DNA of 64,000 nucleotides from Bombyx mori (GCF_030269925.1 NC_085121.1:1257501-1321500), one strand, 5' to 3'. Positions 21,901 through 32,348 are shown, counted from the first letter of the stretch. Notes: generated from the sequence alone by a model not told the origin. Numbers and translations: made by a program.

Positions 21901-22090
21901 TGTCACCGTCTCCATAGACCGTTTAAAACCTGCGTATTACCTTACCGTTCATGAAGGACTGTTAGATAATACACTTCCACCTGTCATATCTGAACCCGAT
22001 GTTTCGGTAGCTCCACCACCTGACAGAATTGCACCTACAACTACACGTTCCGGTCGACATGTCAGATTCCCGGATTTTTATCGCCCCTAA
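18929..22090 (+). CDS. pol: pol polyprotein (protease-RT-RNase H-integrase) of Gypsy element
   Basis: A 1053-codon frame with no stops or frameshifts. In order: aspartic protease with DTGSD at about residue 45; reverse transcriptase with the YLDD active site at about 346; RNase H with TDAS near 499 and YTDHKP near 560; integrase zinc-binding H/H/C/C region at about 688-723; and integrase catalytic acidic residues in HIDLIGP (about 752), VTDRGRQF (about 812) and LVERFHR (about 848). A basic, proline-rich C-terminus ends in [11 protein letters not shown]. It overlaps gag by 55 nt in the -1 frame. The ATG at 18929 is the first in frame, but frameshifting from gag is the likely route of translation. 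Intactness fits a recent insertion. Confidence 0.95.
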   Translation: MPEAVRLQRVGKCHRQTIMATDDCLNSPGRLFVTDRTTKTQFLVDTGSDLCVFPRTQLRERRAPTSYKLTAANGSTIDTYGYSQLNLDLGLRRNYPWRFIVADVTKPIIGVDFLCHYNLIVDCKNRKLIDDTTTLSAPASLASNTNYILSVKVPTGDSHYHALLSRDFPEITRPAGTQRTVSHNTQHHIRTTPGPPVACAPRRLAPEKLKVAKAEFESMLADGTARPSDSPWSSPLHLAPKKDNGWRPCGDYRQLNARTIPDRYPVRHIHDFAHNIAGCSTFSTIDLVKAYNQIPVCVDDIPKTAITTPFGMYEFPFMTFGLRNASQTFQRFVDEMMRGLDFVYCYLDDFLIFSRDSIQHEQHLRQVFTRLRDYGMGINLSKCVFGAPEVTFLGYRISESGTKPLDEKVQAINNFPPPKDVRTLRRFLGMANFYRRFLPNAAQTQAPLNALLMGSVKGSTPISLNDVALKAFAETKESLSNAALLAHPDCQAKLSLVTDASDLAIGAVLQQLKNDTWEPLGFFSRKLSPSQNKYSPYDRELLAIYEAIKYFRHMLEARHFTIYTDHKPISFAFHERKQNCSPRQFRHLDFISQFTTDIRHISGKNNVVADTLSRVDELEAPICLADLANAQNCDPELAQYLTDSLSLRLKKMDYPGCRYPLYCDISTPTPRPFITKDYRKQVFQSLHSLSHPGASATAKLVADRFVWPGVRKDCRNWARSCLSCQRAKVSRHVSAPLGTFDAPTARFRYVHIDLIGPLPVSQGYRYCLTAIDRFTRWPEVMPIPDITAETVAKALISGWISRFGCPTDIVTDRGRQFESALFQYLAKTTGFQHKRTTAYHPACNGLVERFHRQLKASIVCHANGNWSEVLPFVLLGIRSAFKEDLQTSSAELLYGEPLRLPGEFFEPSTACTTDLSDFTARLRSFAEKLKPVPASRHNKKNIFIFKELKNAEYVFLREDALRPPLTPAYTGPHKVLERRDKTFKLLIKGSSVTVSIDRLKPAYYLTVHEGLLDNTLPPVISEPDVSVAPPPDRIAPTTTRSGRHVRFPDFYRP
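18959..19002 (+). promoter_or_regulatory. Candidate -1 ribosomal frameshift signal
   Basis: GGGAAAT at 18959-18965 fits X_XXY_YYZ in the gag frame (GGA AAT) and slips to GGG AAA in the pol frame. Five bases later AGGCAGACG (18971-18979) can pair with CGACTGCCT (18994-19002), one mismatch, across a 14-base loop. The gag stop is at 18981-18983. Confidence 0.6.
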
Positions 22091-22100
22091 CCAGGTCTCT

Positions 22101-22112
22101 GGGGGGGAGTGA
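22101..22112 (+). other. Polypurine tract before the 3' LTR
   Basis: GGGGGGGAGTGA lies directly before the 3' LTR, at the place where plus-strand DNA synthesis is primed in LTR retrotransposons. Confidence 0.85.
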
Positions 22113-22827
22113 TGTGGGCTTATCCCACATTCCATGCACACAGATTTACTCTACAACATAATACTTATATAATATATTTATTTAATATAATTATTAATAC
22201 ACACAGAGTATACATTCACACATATAACATATCTATTAATATATTATTACTACATTATATATTAAACAGACATACACACACGACAATTTATCGTACCGCG
22301 TCAATCAGCGGGTCGCCCGTTCGTGTGCGCTGTGGACACGCGCGCTTGAACGAAATGTCGCGGGTAGCTGGAAAATGTACTCTAGCGCAGCTGATCGCGG
22401 CTAGCCACGCCCCCAGTCGAAACCTACCTCGAGACTGAACGCACGTCGCTTTTGCTAATTATATACTTGTATTGTTTTCGAAGCTTTTGCCTCATTTGTG
22501 ATAACGCGCTTTCTTGTGTTTATCGTTACTGTACTGTCGTGTAAAGTGTCTTCTGTGTACTGTTTATAAACTGAATATCTATCTGTGCTCGTAACCTTCA
22601 ATTCTTCATAATTTTAATAATATAGACTGTGTTGTATTTGCGTGTGGACTAAGTATAATTGAATAAACATTTAATTGGTGTGCAAGGTGTCGTATTTAAT
22701 TTATTATTCGAACACCGACGGCGCCTACTCAGGTACTTACTTACCTTTCCCTCAATTACGCTACAAGTCCGGACGACCCGTACATACTCATCCACATCCA
22801 TACGGGAGACAACAATTCTAGTCTATA
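22113..22827 (+). repeat. 3' LTR of Gypsy element
   Basis: Matches the 5' LTR at an offset of 4940 with two substitutions seen by eye. Confidence 0.92.
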
Positions 22828-23441
22828 ATAATAATAATAATAATAAGCCTTTTATTTCATGCAAATAATAGGTTACATACACGTTTCAAGTATGAAGAAG
22901 AAATTATAAAGAAGAAAAGAAAAAAGAAAAAAAGGAAAGAAGAAAAAATAATAGTGATGCTGTTTACACTTGTTTGCCCCTTTCTCCTTCCTCCTCTCAT
23001 CCCTCTTCCGTCAATGCCCTCGTTTAAAAAATATAAATATAGATAGTGCTTTTTAAAAAAAAGTTTATAGTGTCTAAATATAAAAGTTTGTTTACATGAA
23101 CCCTCCTCACATGAAGGTGAAGGCCTCCTCTAGAGAATACCATGTATCTTTATCTTGGGCTATTTGTGGCCAGCGGGTACCAGCTATTTTTATCAGCTCG
23201 TCTGACCATCTCATGTGGGGTCTGCCTTTCCGGCGTTTGCCTATTGGACCCTTCCACGTTGTTACCCTGTTGGTCCATCTCTCATCCTTTAGCCTCGCCA
23301 CGTGCCCAGCCCACTTCCATTTTAGTTTCTTAGCGTAGATTAGAGCATCCGTCGCTTTGGTGGCTTCTCTAATTTTTGTGTGACGAATTTTTTTGCATCT
23401 TTTTTTTTTTCATATATTCAATGAATATATATATTATATAT
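22828..23441 (-). mobile_element. 5'-truncated LINE into whose tail the Gypsy element inserted
   Basis: On the - strand it encodes MARLKDERWTNRV, GKRRKGRPHMRWSDELIKIA and a SLEEAFTFM end (23301-23107), related to the C-terminus of the 3.6 kb LINE. Its AAT-rich tail lies at 22828-22848, and 17166-17172 is the other side of that tail. The LINE's 15 bp duplication AGGTATATTCAATTA is at 17151-17165 and 23442-23456, spanning the whole nest. Confidence 0.85.
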
Positions 23442-23492
23442 AGGTATATTCAATTACCCAAGATAATTTACAAATAAAATAATTTCAAAGTT

Positions 23493-23931
23493 TTTTAAGG
23501 GATTTATGACCTGGTAACTAAGACTTTTAGGTCATGTCTTTTTTTAATTTATATTATTATTTTTAAGAAATTGATAGTATGGAATAAAATGAAATGAAAT
23601 CAACAATTTGAGACATTAATCAATGGGATGAAATTAAATGAAATGTGATGAGATGATATGTATGGGATGAAATGAAATTTCAGTAAAATGGTGGTCATTT
23701 ACTGAGATTTTTTCAGTGGACTTTTTGGAGGATCCCGAGAAGTTAAGTCCAGCGGCTTTGTTTCATTTTCCCACATCTGTGCACTTTCACAGATATTAAA
23801 CAGTTAATAAACCACCGTTATTGCACTTTTAAACTTGAAGAAATACTAAATAGACAAAACACAACAAATAAGGACATAAGCCTCCACGCGTAGGTAGGTA
23901 CCTTAGGTACCGTAGTAAGTAGGTACTTATG
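23493..23931. other. Spacer between duplication copies
   Basis: 439 bp of AT-rich single-copy-looking sequence with runs of AAATGAAAT-like motifs at 23580-23690. No gene, no element recognised and no match to the sequence left of copy A. Confidence 0.5.
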
Positions 23932-24111
23932 CTCAAAACTTCTGCGAAGCAGTCTTGCATTTCAGTTTCGTGGATAAGAGAGTCGATGTCATAATACAAT
24001 TAAGATTCCAAACCTAAAAGTTTCGAACCACTGCGTAATCACATAACTATATCAGAAGCCCTTTTAGACGATTTCGAAGCTACAATCTGTAAAATCTTCT
24101 CAATCTTCCAG

Positions 24112-24205
24112 ATGCGGATTAATGAGAGCAATAGAACCGTGTGAGGTATTAGAAGATAAGGACAAGCCCTATCCTGAGTGTTGAGATTAGTGTCGACTGA
24201 ATGAT
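24112..24205 (+). pseudogene. Orphan last exon of SVWC gene 1 (copy B), disrupted
   Basis: It keeps the acceptor CTTCCAG and the first 23 codons of the exon, but a deletion of about 37 bp removes the CC pair and final cysteine and creates TGA at 24182-24184. The upstream exon was not included in the duplication, so no transcript could be assembled. An AATAAA (24356-24361) persists downstream. Confidence 0.85.
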
Positions 24206-25070
24206 AATAAAATAGTTTTAATAGTTTAAAAATGAAATGGTATAATGTAATGTAGTTGAAATATATAAATATAGTAAGATGTATCGACCATTATAAGGTT
24301 GAAACTGTTGTTTGCTTTTTAAAATATGTACTATAAAGTCGATGTCTATTTATATAATAAATTATATGATTTGTGAAATTATATTGATTTAATTACATAT
24401 CCGAAACACTTAACTGTAATTTAGTATCATACTTATAATTTTAGTATTCTTGTTATGAGTTATGAGAAATGAAAAATTTATTATTATATAATAATAATAT
24501 ATTTATTATTCCTGACGTTCCGAAATTTTTAAGTGTGCACGATAGCCGTAAAGTTAATCTTAATTACTTGTACGACTCGCTAAAACTGAAGAAAACACTA
24601 AAAGCGATATTTCAACTAAATATATTCATTATTATATTAACAGTAAAATTAAATTAAAAATTATAAGGAACAATCTCTAGACTTTTCCCCCCAAAACGAA
24701 TCGCAGATAATGACGTCATTCAAGACGTGGTACGTCTGTTTTCCCGTCTTATCCGCTAAACGCACGCATTCAAAAAAATACAATTACAAATACTCAAATA
24801 GAAATTTGAGGATTTATCCTCATCCTTATCCTAAAATAGAAATTTGAGGATTATTCGGATTGTCAAAAATTCTCATCTGACAGAACGTTCGAAGCCTTAA
24901 CTTTTACTAAGACGAAGGATTTACTAAGGGATTTTGCTTCGCCATATTATACTGAGTGGCCCGCGAGAAATGCTTTGAGGAATAGTGTGTATTCAACTCT
25001 TTTTAATTTAATAATTTCACCTGTGTCGTCTCTTTTACATGTATAAAAAAACATTTAAGCACATCAACTG

Positions 25071-25317
25071 CTGGTGGTAGAACTTCTTGTGAGTCCGCAC
25101 GGGTAGGCACCACCACCCTACCGTAAAGCAGTAATGCGTTTCGGTTTAAAGGGTTTCGGTTCGGTTAAAGCAGCCGTTGTAACTATACTGAGACCTCAGA
25201 ACTCATATCTCATGGTGGGTGGCGGCATATACGTTGTAGAAGTCTATGAGCTTCGGTAACCACTTAACACAAGGGCTGTGATCTCGTCCACCTATCTATG
25301 CAATAAATAAATAAAAA
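25071..25317 (+). mobile_element. Bm1 SINE, headless, shared with copy A
   Basis: Bm1 body with a small internal duplication of the GGTTTCGGTT segment near 25150. Orthologous to 7285-7465. Confidence 0.85.
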
Positions 25318-25364
25318 AGCATCAACCAGCTTGTGAGTAACCAAATTATGATGAGATAATATAG

Positions 25365-25612
25365 ATATAGATTTTAATACTGTATAAACTATTATATGTA
25401 TGTATGTATGCATGTATTTGTGTATGTATGTATGTATATGTGATTGTGTATATATCTATGTATATACTTTTTTTTTGTGTATGTATTTGTAAATGAATAT
25501 AAATTTCATTGCACCTACCACTATTCACTCTGTACTACCTTTGGTTGACTGGTAGAGAATGCCTTAGGCATTAAGTCCACCAATGTAAATTTTACATGAA
25601 GTGAGATAAATA
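25365..25612 (+). mobile_element. LINE 3' end with AAAT tail, private to copy B
   Basis: Starts with a TATG-rich microsatellite (25395-25480), continues with a LINE-like 3' end (GCCTTAGGCATTAAGTCCACC) and ends in an AAAT tail. Copy A runs uninterrupted from GAGATAAT to TGCAT at about 7501-7512. Confidence 0.6.
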
Positions 25613-26434
25613 AATAAATAATTGCATGTTGATAACCTTTGTGCTCGCATAATTAATCAGATAATAAAGTACTAAATACAGTGTTTCGATTCGCCACCGC
25701 TGACGGCGGACGATACACGCTATCAATCTAGGTTACATCAAAATACATACATTGATCAAACTACAGTCATCCACTAATTAGTGAAATCATTACAGATTGC
25801 GATTATCGCTGCGAGTGAAAAAACAAAAAGATTTTCGCGTCGTTCGCTTGAATATCCGTAACTTCCTTCCACATGGCGACTCGCAGGATGTGAGGAAAAA
25901 TGGAGGGGGGAATTTTTAAGCATGCTAATAATTGCCGTTTTAATGTATTCATATTACTCTGAAGCTGTACCGTTGTCAGTATCTAGGAGAGGTGCTAATC
26001 TCGGTCAAGATTAAATAAATAGGTGAATAATAAAAAAACAATGCGACATCCCACCCGCCTCTCCCTTCCAGAGCCAGTCTGAAAGTAGTAACATTTTCTA
26101 CTATAAATAAAAAACATCCTCTTAAAACCACAACTCGAAATCCATATGGCGAATGTTGCTTGGCAACAAAAACTTTTCGATTTTAATATCCACATTCTAT
26201 TTCAGGTGATGACTCAATCAAAGCACAGTTGACTACTAAAAAGCCTCGAACCTAGTACCTATTTAGTTATTGATGAAGTAAATTAGCATAAATGTAATCC
26301 AAACAAAACGTATTTACATGGGGCCGATTGTTTTTTGCTTGTTTTCCTTATTATTATTATTTCCTACCTAAATCGAACGTACTAAGGTACTTATTTTGAA
26401 GTTTTTATAAAAACACTAATTCTGCCTGTATTTA

Positions 26435-26784
26435 AGTGCATACATTTGTATTAATGGCGGCTGTGTAGGGAGATACCGGGATATTGGAATGGCCAGGGGC
26501 GTTATGACCCGACTTAATAACAATTGAAAAGGGAGGGGATATTATCATATAATTACCCCTTAACATAATCATCATCAATGACAGAGGAAATATTGAGAAA
26601 CATAGGTCTCCCTCAATAAAATTAACATCATCAGCCCATAGACGTATAAGTTGAACATAGGTCCCCCTCAATGTTCACGACAGTGACCGGTCCTCCACAA
26701 CGCAGTAGATTACCGCGACCTTGAGCAGGTCGTCGGTCTACCCCGTGGGAGGTCTGACCTACCCACGGGGTAGACCGACTGCGT
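26435..26784. repeat. Insertion private to copy B, with 48 bp hairpin
   Basis: Absent from copy A, where a short LINE 3' end occupies the point. Two copies of an ACATAGGTCYCCCTCAAT motif (26597 and 26656) precede a perfect 18 bp inverted repeat around a 12-base loop at 26732-26779. Family not recognised. Confidence 0.5.
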
Positions 26785-27216
26785 TTTCCGGTGCAGCGGC
26801 GATGTGTTCTTCAACATGCCCTGCCCACCTTCACTTGAAACAATTCTTTGGACTATGTCAGGTACCTAGCTTCTTCTACGAATCTCATAATTCCTGATTC
26901 GGTCTCACAGGGAAACTCCGAGGATAGCCCTCCTCATTGCCCTTCTGATAAGGCCTGTTGCTATCGACCATGTCTCACTGCCTATATCATCACTGCCAAC
27001 ACACTGGTCAAAGACTTTCATCTCGAGACACCCATCATCAACATCGAAGTCTGATGAATTAATGTTCCTCATATTTCAGCACGAAGCAGAAACGTGGACT
27101 ATATTACGTCGGGGAAGCTTAGAGGATTGATGAATCCGGGATGTGGCGCTGGAGGCGTATGTTGCGGACACCCTCGGACTCCTGAAGACAAAAATGCGTC
27201 GAGACCTTGGAGATAC
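26785..27216 (-). mobile_element. LINE 3' fragment, copy B version
   Basis: Counterpart of 9345-9793. Decayed on both strands; apparent frames here differ between the copies and are not genes. Confidence 0.65.
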
Positions 27217-27604
27217 TGTTACGCCTGTAAGATTAACGCCATCTATCGCCGAATAGCAGAAACAAATATCAAAGAAACTAGTAACATCGAGAACGCTCGA
27301 GAAGTACAACGCCATCTATTGTCAGATAGCGGAAACACACGTCGAAGTTACTCGACTAGCGCAGAATGTTCTCGATAAGTTTAGGGATGTTGTATCAACT
27401 ATTGCATTACGTTGCAGAGATGACATGAAGTCAGCTATTAATCGGAACTTCTCGAAGCGAAATAGCGAACGGATCACCTGAAGCGAAGCGGAAGAAGAAG
27501 GAATTACGAGTTGTAAAGTGTTGGTTAAATGTTCTAAGTGTTAATACAGCTCCAATTTATACCTCGGTAGAACTTTTATTTATCCCGAACCCCAGCATGT
27601 AACA
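27217..27604. mobile_element. Solo LTR, full length
   Basis: 388 bp starting TGTTAC and ending GTAACA, flanked by ATAC and TTAC (27213-27216, 27605-27608). The truncated copy at 9794-9888 still has matching ATAC flanks, so this insertion is older than the duplication. Two AACGCCATCTAT segments lie inside. Confidence 0.82.
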
Positions 27605-27746
27605 TTACTTTTAAGTCTTCATAAATAAATAAAGAAAATATTATAAAATAAAATTCTGCATCCACGAGTACGCACCTGCATACTTCAATAACCACGTCTA
27701 AGATATAAAATAGAATTATTAAATCCACGCTTTATTCGTAACCAAC

Positions 27747-30176
27747 ATGTCGTTGAAAACGCTAGTCTTCTGTGTTTGCGTTACTTTAGCTTCGGCGGCG
27801 ATACAGCGCTCTGCTTTGGAGCCAATCCCTGATAAATTTAGTGAGTCCTCATATTATAATATGTAACTACAGTCAAAACCGTTTACTGCGACATCGTTTA
27901 ATACAACATGCCGGTTATAATAACCAAGAACAAAGGTCCCGGCTGAATGCCATATGACCGCCTTATTAAAAATATTGCTTTCTACGACATTGGTAATAAC
28001 GACATACCTCATAAAACGACCACATTTAACTAATATTTCGGAGAATTAGATCTGTTAGAACGACCGGCTAAGCTGTATTGTAAACAATTTGAATAGGTAT
28101 CCACATTTGTCTTCAATGGCTTTTAAAATCGGGAAAGAAAACAATAGGATTTAGTTTAGTGTAGGGTCTTTTCTAATTCTTAGAAACAAAACACGTGTTA
28201 TGCGGTAGTCAAAGCCCGCTTCTTCATATCTCTTCAGTTAGTTTGTTACTTATCTATACATAAGACGCACCAAAACTTTGTGGAGTTATTCGTGAAACTT
28301 TCAAAATGTCGCAAAGAAAAAGAAAACAAATTAATATTGCAGAAAAATTGCGTATTATGTAAATATATTTTTCCAATAATTCCCTATCGATTTGTTTGTA
28401 CTTGCACGATACACATTAAACATCACCGGTTGTTACGACTATCGGTTTTTACGACTGAATATGAGCAGTCCCTTCGATGTCGTTATAACAGATTTTGACT
28501 GTATATTGTAAACAAAACACAAACACTAACCGTATTATCGTTTGCCTAAATTCGTTTTAATTTTTCAATTTTCTCTTTTGTAATAAATAACAAAGATACA
28601 TAACCTACGTATTTTATGAATTTATAGTTAAAACTTAGAATAGAAACCTGCATAATATTGACTTTTATTGCTTTCAAAAATACACAATCTTATTATAATT
28701 TCATATATTTGACTGGCGGTAGGACCTCTTGTGAGTCCGCACGGGTAGGTACCACCGCCCCGCCTATTTCTGCCGTGAAACAGTAATGCGTTTCGGTTTG
28801 AAGGGTGGAGAAGCCGTTATAAATAAAGAAAAAAAAGAAAAATAATAATATAGCGTATATTTTGTAGTCAAATTCAGACTAAATTCTTTGTCGTATCTTC
28901 TTTAAATTCGAAACTCTTGTGTCCTGTTGTATCATTACCTTTTTTTTATTAATAAAGGAATACTGGTGGCCCGGAAGCCTTTTCAGACTTACCAGGAGAG
29001 GTTGATGTACAAAGGCTCAACCAAGAGATAGGGGATTTGGTAACAGGTGCCCTGGCGCCTCGGGAGGAGATTACTGTCATCAATTAATATATGTGTATAA
29101 TAAACAATGTTAAATGTATGTAGGTGGCCTTCAAGGCTGTTACATCAGGGAGTTCGATGGTGTCCTTCCCTTTGATTCTGTAACATACTCGAAGGAAGCT
29201 GAATGCACCCGATACTTCTGCGCGCACGATGCTGTCATACACCAATCGTAAGTTATGCTACAATTATCATTATCATTATTTACTACAACTTTTACTATTT
29301 CTGCAGTGAAGCTGTAATGCGTTTCGGTTAGAAGGGCGGGGCAGCCGTTGTAACTACATTGAGACATTAGAACTTGTGTCTCAAGGTGGGTGGCGCATTT
29401 ACCTTGTGGATGTCTATGGGCTCCAGTAACCATTTAACACCAGGTGGGCTGTGAGCTCGTCCTCCCCTCTAAGCAATAAAAAATAAAAAAATATAGATAC
29501 CAACATACAAATACATATAAAAAACATAGATAAAAAATACATATCAAATAAAATAAATTATATAATGTACTGAGTAATGTACGTGTACTAAGACTTATAA
29601 ATAATTACTAACTTACTTATTAAACTCACGTATCAAAATGTTGCTTAAAAACAAATAAAGAAACAAGAGCGCAACTCGAAATAAAAATTACAATGATGGA
29701 TTTTAATCTTCGTGATTCTGATCTGGATATTAAGTTTAACGGAGGTATTATATGAATTTTTATCGAAACTTGAATCGTACGCAAATCTTGAAGTTAATTG
29801 GACATCTTGACTTTGGTGAAAATTATCTTAAAAGATTCTTTGTGTAGGTATATAAATATTTGCATATAGTATATTTAAATATATAAATAGTGTTAGTAAA
29901 CATTATGTCCACGTGTATATTTGCGCATGAGTAGTTTTGGGTAGGGTTGAACCATTTCGAAATTGGCCTTCAATTGTGTACTTAGATTGAAAAATTGAAC
30001 CAAAAAATCAATTTAGAAAGCGCTCCAAGTCAAGGATATACACGTGTCCGACATGATAGCAAATCAATAAGATAAAAAAATTTGGTTTCAGGTGTAAAGA
30101 TGAGCTGAGCACAGACACCCCTGTATGTACCTTTACCAAAACAGAAGAAAAACGTGACACAATCTGCATTCTTTGA
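27747..30176 (+). CDS. Small secreted cysteine-rich SVWC-like protein, gene 3
   Basis: Exons 27747-27840, 29124-29247 and 30092-30176 (stop TGA), with the same splice phases as gene 2. The product is 100 residues with the same signal peptide and six mature cysteines. Compared with gene 2, exons 1-2 differ at one residue (Asn to Ser at the first junction) and three silent sites, while exon 3 differs at seven of 27 residues, mostly in the last third. The polyA signal AATAAA of gene 2 has become AACAAA here, so 3' processing may differ. A Tigger element and Bm1 pieces lie in intron 1. Likely functional by frame, but expression is unknown. Confidence 0.78.
27870..28501 (+). mobile_element. Tigger/pogo-type MITE, private to copy B
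   Basis: Terminal repeats start CAGTCAAAACCG and end TTTTGACTG, flanked by TA (27868-27869, 28502-28503). Copy A has a single TA at this point (about 10154). A start codon at 28306 opens the frame [18 protein letters not shown], the beginning of a CENP-B-type helix-turn-helix found in pogo transposases, then stops. Confidence 0.88.
28713..28835 (+). mobile_element. Bm1 SINE fragment, private to copy B
   Basis: The front half of the Bm1 body followed by an A-rich tail, in intron 1 of gene 3. Confidence 0.8.
29296..29490 (+). mobile_element. Bm1 SINE, 5'-truncated, shared with copy A
   Basis: Same insertion as 10918-11104, in intron 2 of gene 3. Confidence 0.87.
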
Positions 30177-30212
30177 ACAAAGCCGTGTTAAAACAATGTT
30201 AGTTATTTTTTA

Positions 30213-30653
30213 TCTATATATTAATACGTGAAGCAAAAACTTTGTACCCTTTTTTACGAAAATTGCGCGGACGGAGGAGTATGAAATTTCCCACACTTAT
30301 AGAGAATATAGAGAAGGAGTGCACAATGCTAATATTTTTTTAAAATAACGCATAAAAATACATTAAATCAATAAAGAAAACATTACACACACTGGCATGT
30401 ATTTGACACACACACACACATATGTATATAATATACTCTTTGTTTATTGTCAAACTTTAGTTTGTCAAAAACTGTGGTCAAATTGAAAATAGGTTAATAT
30501 TGTTTATCTTTAATATTATTTGTTTATAATGTAGTCTTGGCGAAATCTGTGATTATAGAAGTATAATAGTCTTTGACCATATAACCATAATAATGTTCAA
30601 ACTTATAATTTCAATTAATTATAGTCGAATTTCGACTACTGCGGGACCACTAG
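30213..30653 (+). mobile_element. Non-autonomous Helitron, private to copy B
   Basis: Begins TCTATATATTAATACG and ends with the palindrome AGTCGAATTTCGACT, about 16 bases before CTAG. It sits between A and T, the Helitron target. The reverse-oriented relatives are 51590-52003 and 59230-59643. Copy A has the unbroken site just after gene 2. Confidence 0.85.
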
Positions 30654-31224
30654 TTATTATAAATACTTGTACATTAACGTCGCTTAAGCTACTGACGAAG
30701 CTTTCTTCTGGTGGTAGAACGCATTGTGGGGCCACAGGGTAGGTGCCACCAGTCTGTTCATAGCTGACGCGAAGCTGACTAAAGAACTTACTAAATGGAA
30801 TATACAATACAATAGTATGCCTACGTCTCGATGTGAGTTTAGAGACTATCAACCACTTATTATTATTGCTTGGATTGGTGAACGAACTCATGGAGTACCC
30901 GGTGCTAAGTGAGAACCGGAGTCTATCGCCATCACAACGTGTGGCCTTTACTGATCTTGAGATGGGCTCGACGTCTTAAGCTGGAATACATGATTGATTT
31001 CCGGCATATAAATAAACAGTATGTTGAGTACTCGTAGGTATCTACCCATGCGAGTAAATATAGTAATAAGTACCAGAGAGCTCCTCAGGTATGAAATGAA
31101 ATAAAAACTCAGCGTCATTCCGGGGTGAGAGGACAAAGGAGAAGGGCTTCTGTCTCTGTGAGGTAACGTGTGACTGGAATGTTAGTGGCGCCTTAACGCA
31201 TACAACTAACTAATTTCACGGTAG

Positions 31225-31343
31225 GCTGCAACTTGGCTCTGCCCCAGGCATTGCTGAAGTCCATGGGTGACGGTAACCACTGACCATCAGGTGGGCCATA
31301 TGTTCGTCTGTCTACACGAGCAATAAAAAAAAAAAAAAAAAAA
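31225..31343 (+). mobile_element. LINE 3' end (CR1/Jockey-type tail)
   Basis: Reads GGCTCTGCCCCAGGCATTGC and on to an AATAAA followed by a 20-base A run, the 3' end of the LINE seen at 57576-58140 in opposite orientation. Confidence 0.75.
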
Positions 31344-31539
31344 AGAACTGCATTCGGTAATCTCTTTTTACGCCAAAAAATTAAGACTGCTGACTTAGCC
31401 ACGGCTCTCATGAGACTGTCCCATTGACCTTTGACTATGCAGACAGTTCAATACCTAGTGATGGGAACACATTCACGTTGTGATATCATAGCGTGAGTTG
31501 CCGGCGCTGTGTGACGTTAGTTTGGGCGTAAGCTCCGGT

Positions 31540-31845
31540 TTTTTTTTGCTACCTTAGCTGAAAGCCTTAAGAGGCTATGTCAGCGTAACCCTAACGTGTA
31601 GATGAGCTCTCGGGACTCAGACCGTTGCTAGCACTGACCCTACCAAGAGCAGTGCTTCGCAGAATCTACCACCGGATCGGAAAAGCGACCCATCGAGAAG
31701 ATCCAGCGAGAAACTCAGTGGGAGTTAATTTACTCGTCGAGCCCTTCGTCGCCAGCGACGGGTTCGAAGAGAACGGTGACTGGTGCTTAAGGTACCTCAA
31801 AGCACTGTTAGTCGAGTTGTGTTCCCGGTGTTCCTAAAGTTTGAA
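31540..31845 (+). repeat. F2 interspersed repeat, shared with copy A
   Basis: Duplicate of 15345-15650 with a 16 bp deletion near 31722. Confidence 0.75.
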
Positions 31846-32132
31846 TAATGTACGGTAGGCATAATCAAGAGTCGTTTGTGACCGCGAAAACTGTGCAGTA
31901 TTCCAATAATAATAATAATATGATCATTAATATCGTGATGATATGCCGTGCAAATACCGAGGAAAATCCTTTATTTTGTTCGGCAGCTTCATGAAAGAAA
32001 CAACTTCCTGAAACCGTCGCATACGATGATTAATATTCGTCTGACCACATTAACAATAATTAGTAAAATTGGATTCTTCAATACGACAGTCACGCTACAT
32101 GCTGTTCAAATTTGAATAATACCTAATTAAAA

Positions 32133-32348
32133 ATGAACACTTTAATAAAACACTTGTGTAATGTTCGACGTGGCTACAGTCTCTTGTGTGATCGTGCGCA
32201 TCTGAACAAACACATTTACGGAAATAAAGAGTGCATCTGTAGAGAAAAAAGACAAAAAAAGTACTTAAATAATACTGAATCAAGCGGAGTATTTTGGCAA
32301 TTATTGACTTTTTGCCTCATAAACCAGATGGCCTCTACACTATGGTAA
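32133..32348 (+). other. Small cysteine-rich ORF, copy B version
   Basis: A 71-codon open frame. The first half carries CNVRRGYSLLCDR and HIYGNKECICREKR, with paired cysteines and a basic end, and is conserved as sequence with copy A. No signal peptide is visible at the ATG, and copy A has a stop at codon 12. Either an exon of a small secreted peptide gene or chance. Confidence 0.3.

Larger units (their letters stand above)
17173..22827 (+). mobile_element. Gypsy-type LTR retrotransposon, young, gag-deleted, chimeric
   Basis: Identical-looking LTRs (17173-17887 and 22113-22827; two differences seen, near 17552/22482 and 17700/22640) bracket a primer-binding site, a non-coding stretch, a second internal LTR with its own primer-binding site, a gag remnant, an intact pol and a polypurine tract. 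ATAA flanks both sides (17169-17172 and 22828-22831), though this lies in an AAT-rich tail and is weak evidence. There is no envelope-like frame between pol and the 3' LTR. Domain order protease, RT, RNase H, integrase places it in the Gypsy group. Confidence 0.93.
1507..23492 (+). repeat. Tandem segmental duplication, copy A
   Basis: Collinear with 23932-33132. Matching stretches include 1507-2090 with 23932-24420, 3028-3260 with 24420-24640, 7460-9300 with 25310-26430, 9889-10360 with 27605-28950, 10580-11100 with 28960-29490, 12150-12430 with 29590-29850, 15100-15830 with 31345-31990 and 16490-17150 with 32030-33100. The copy is expanded from about 9 kb to 22 kb by private insertions. Homology ends near 23492, after the nested insertion at 17166-23441. 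Boundaries were judged by eye. Confidence 0.85.

Noticed and set aside
22091..22112. Possible envelope gene after pol
   Set aside because: Only 22 bases separate the pol stop from the 3' LTR, so there is no room for one.
25395..25480. TATG-rich repeat considered as a satellite or array
   Set aside because: Short simple-sequence run attached to a LINE-like 3' end; no spacer-repeat structure.
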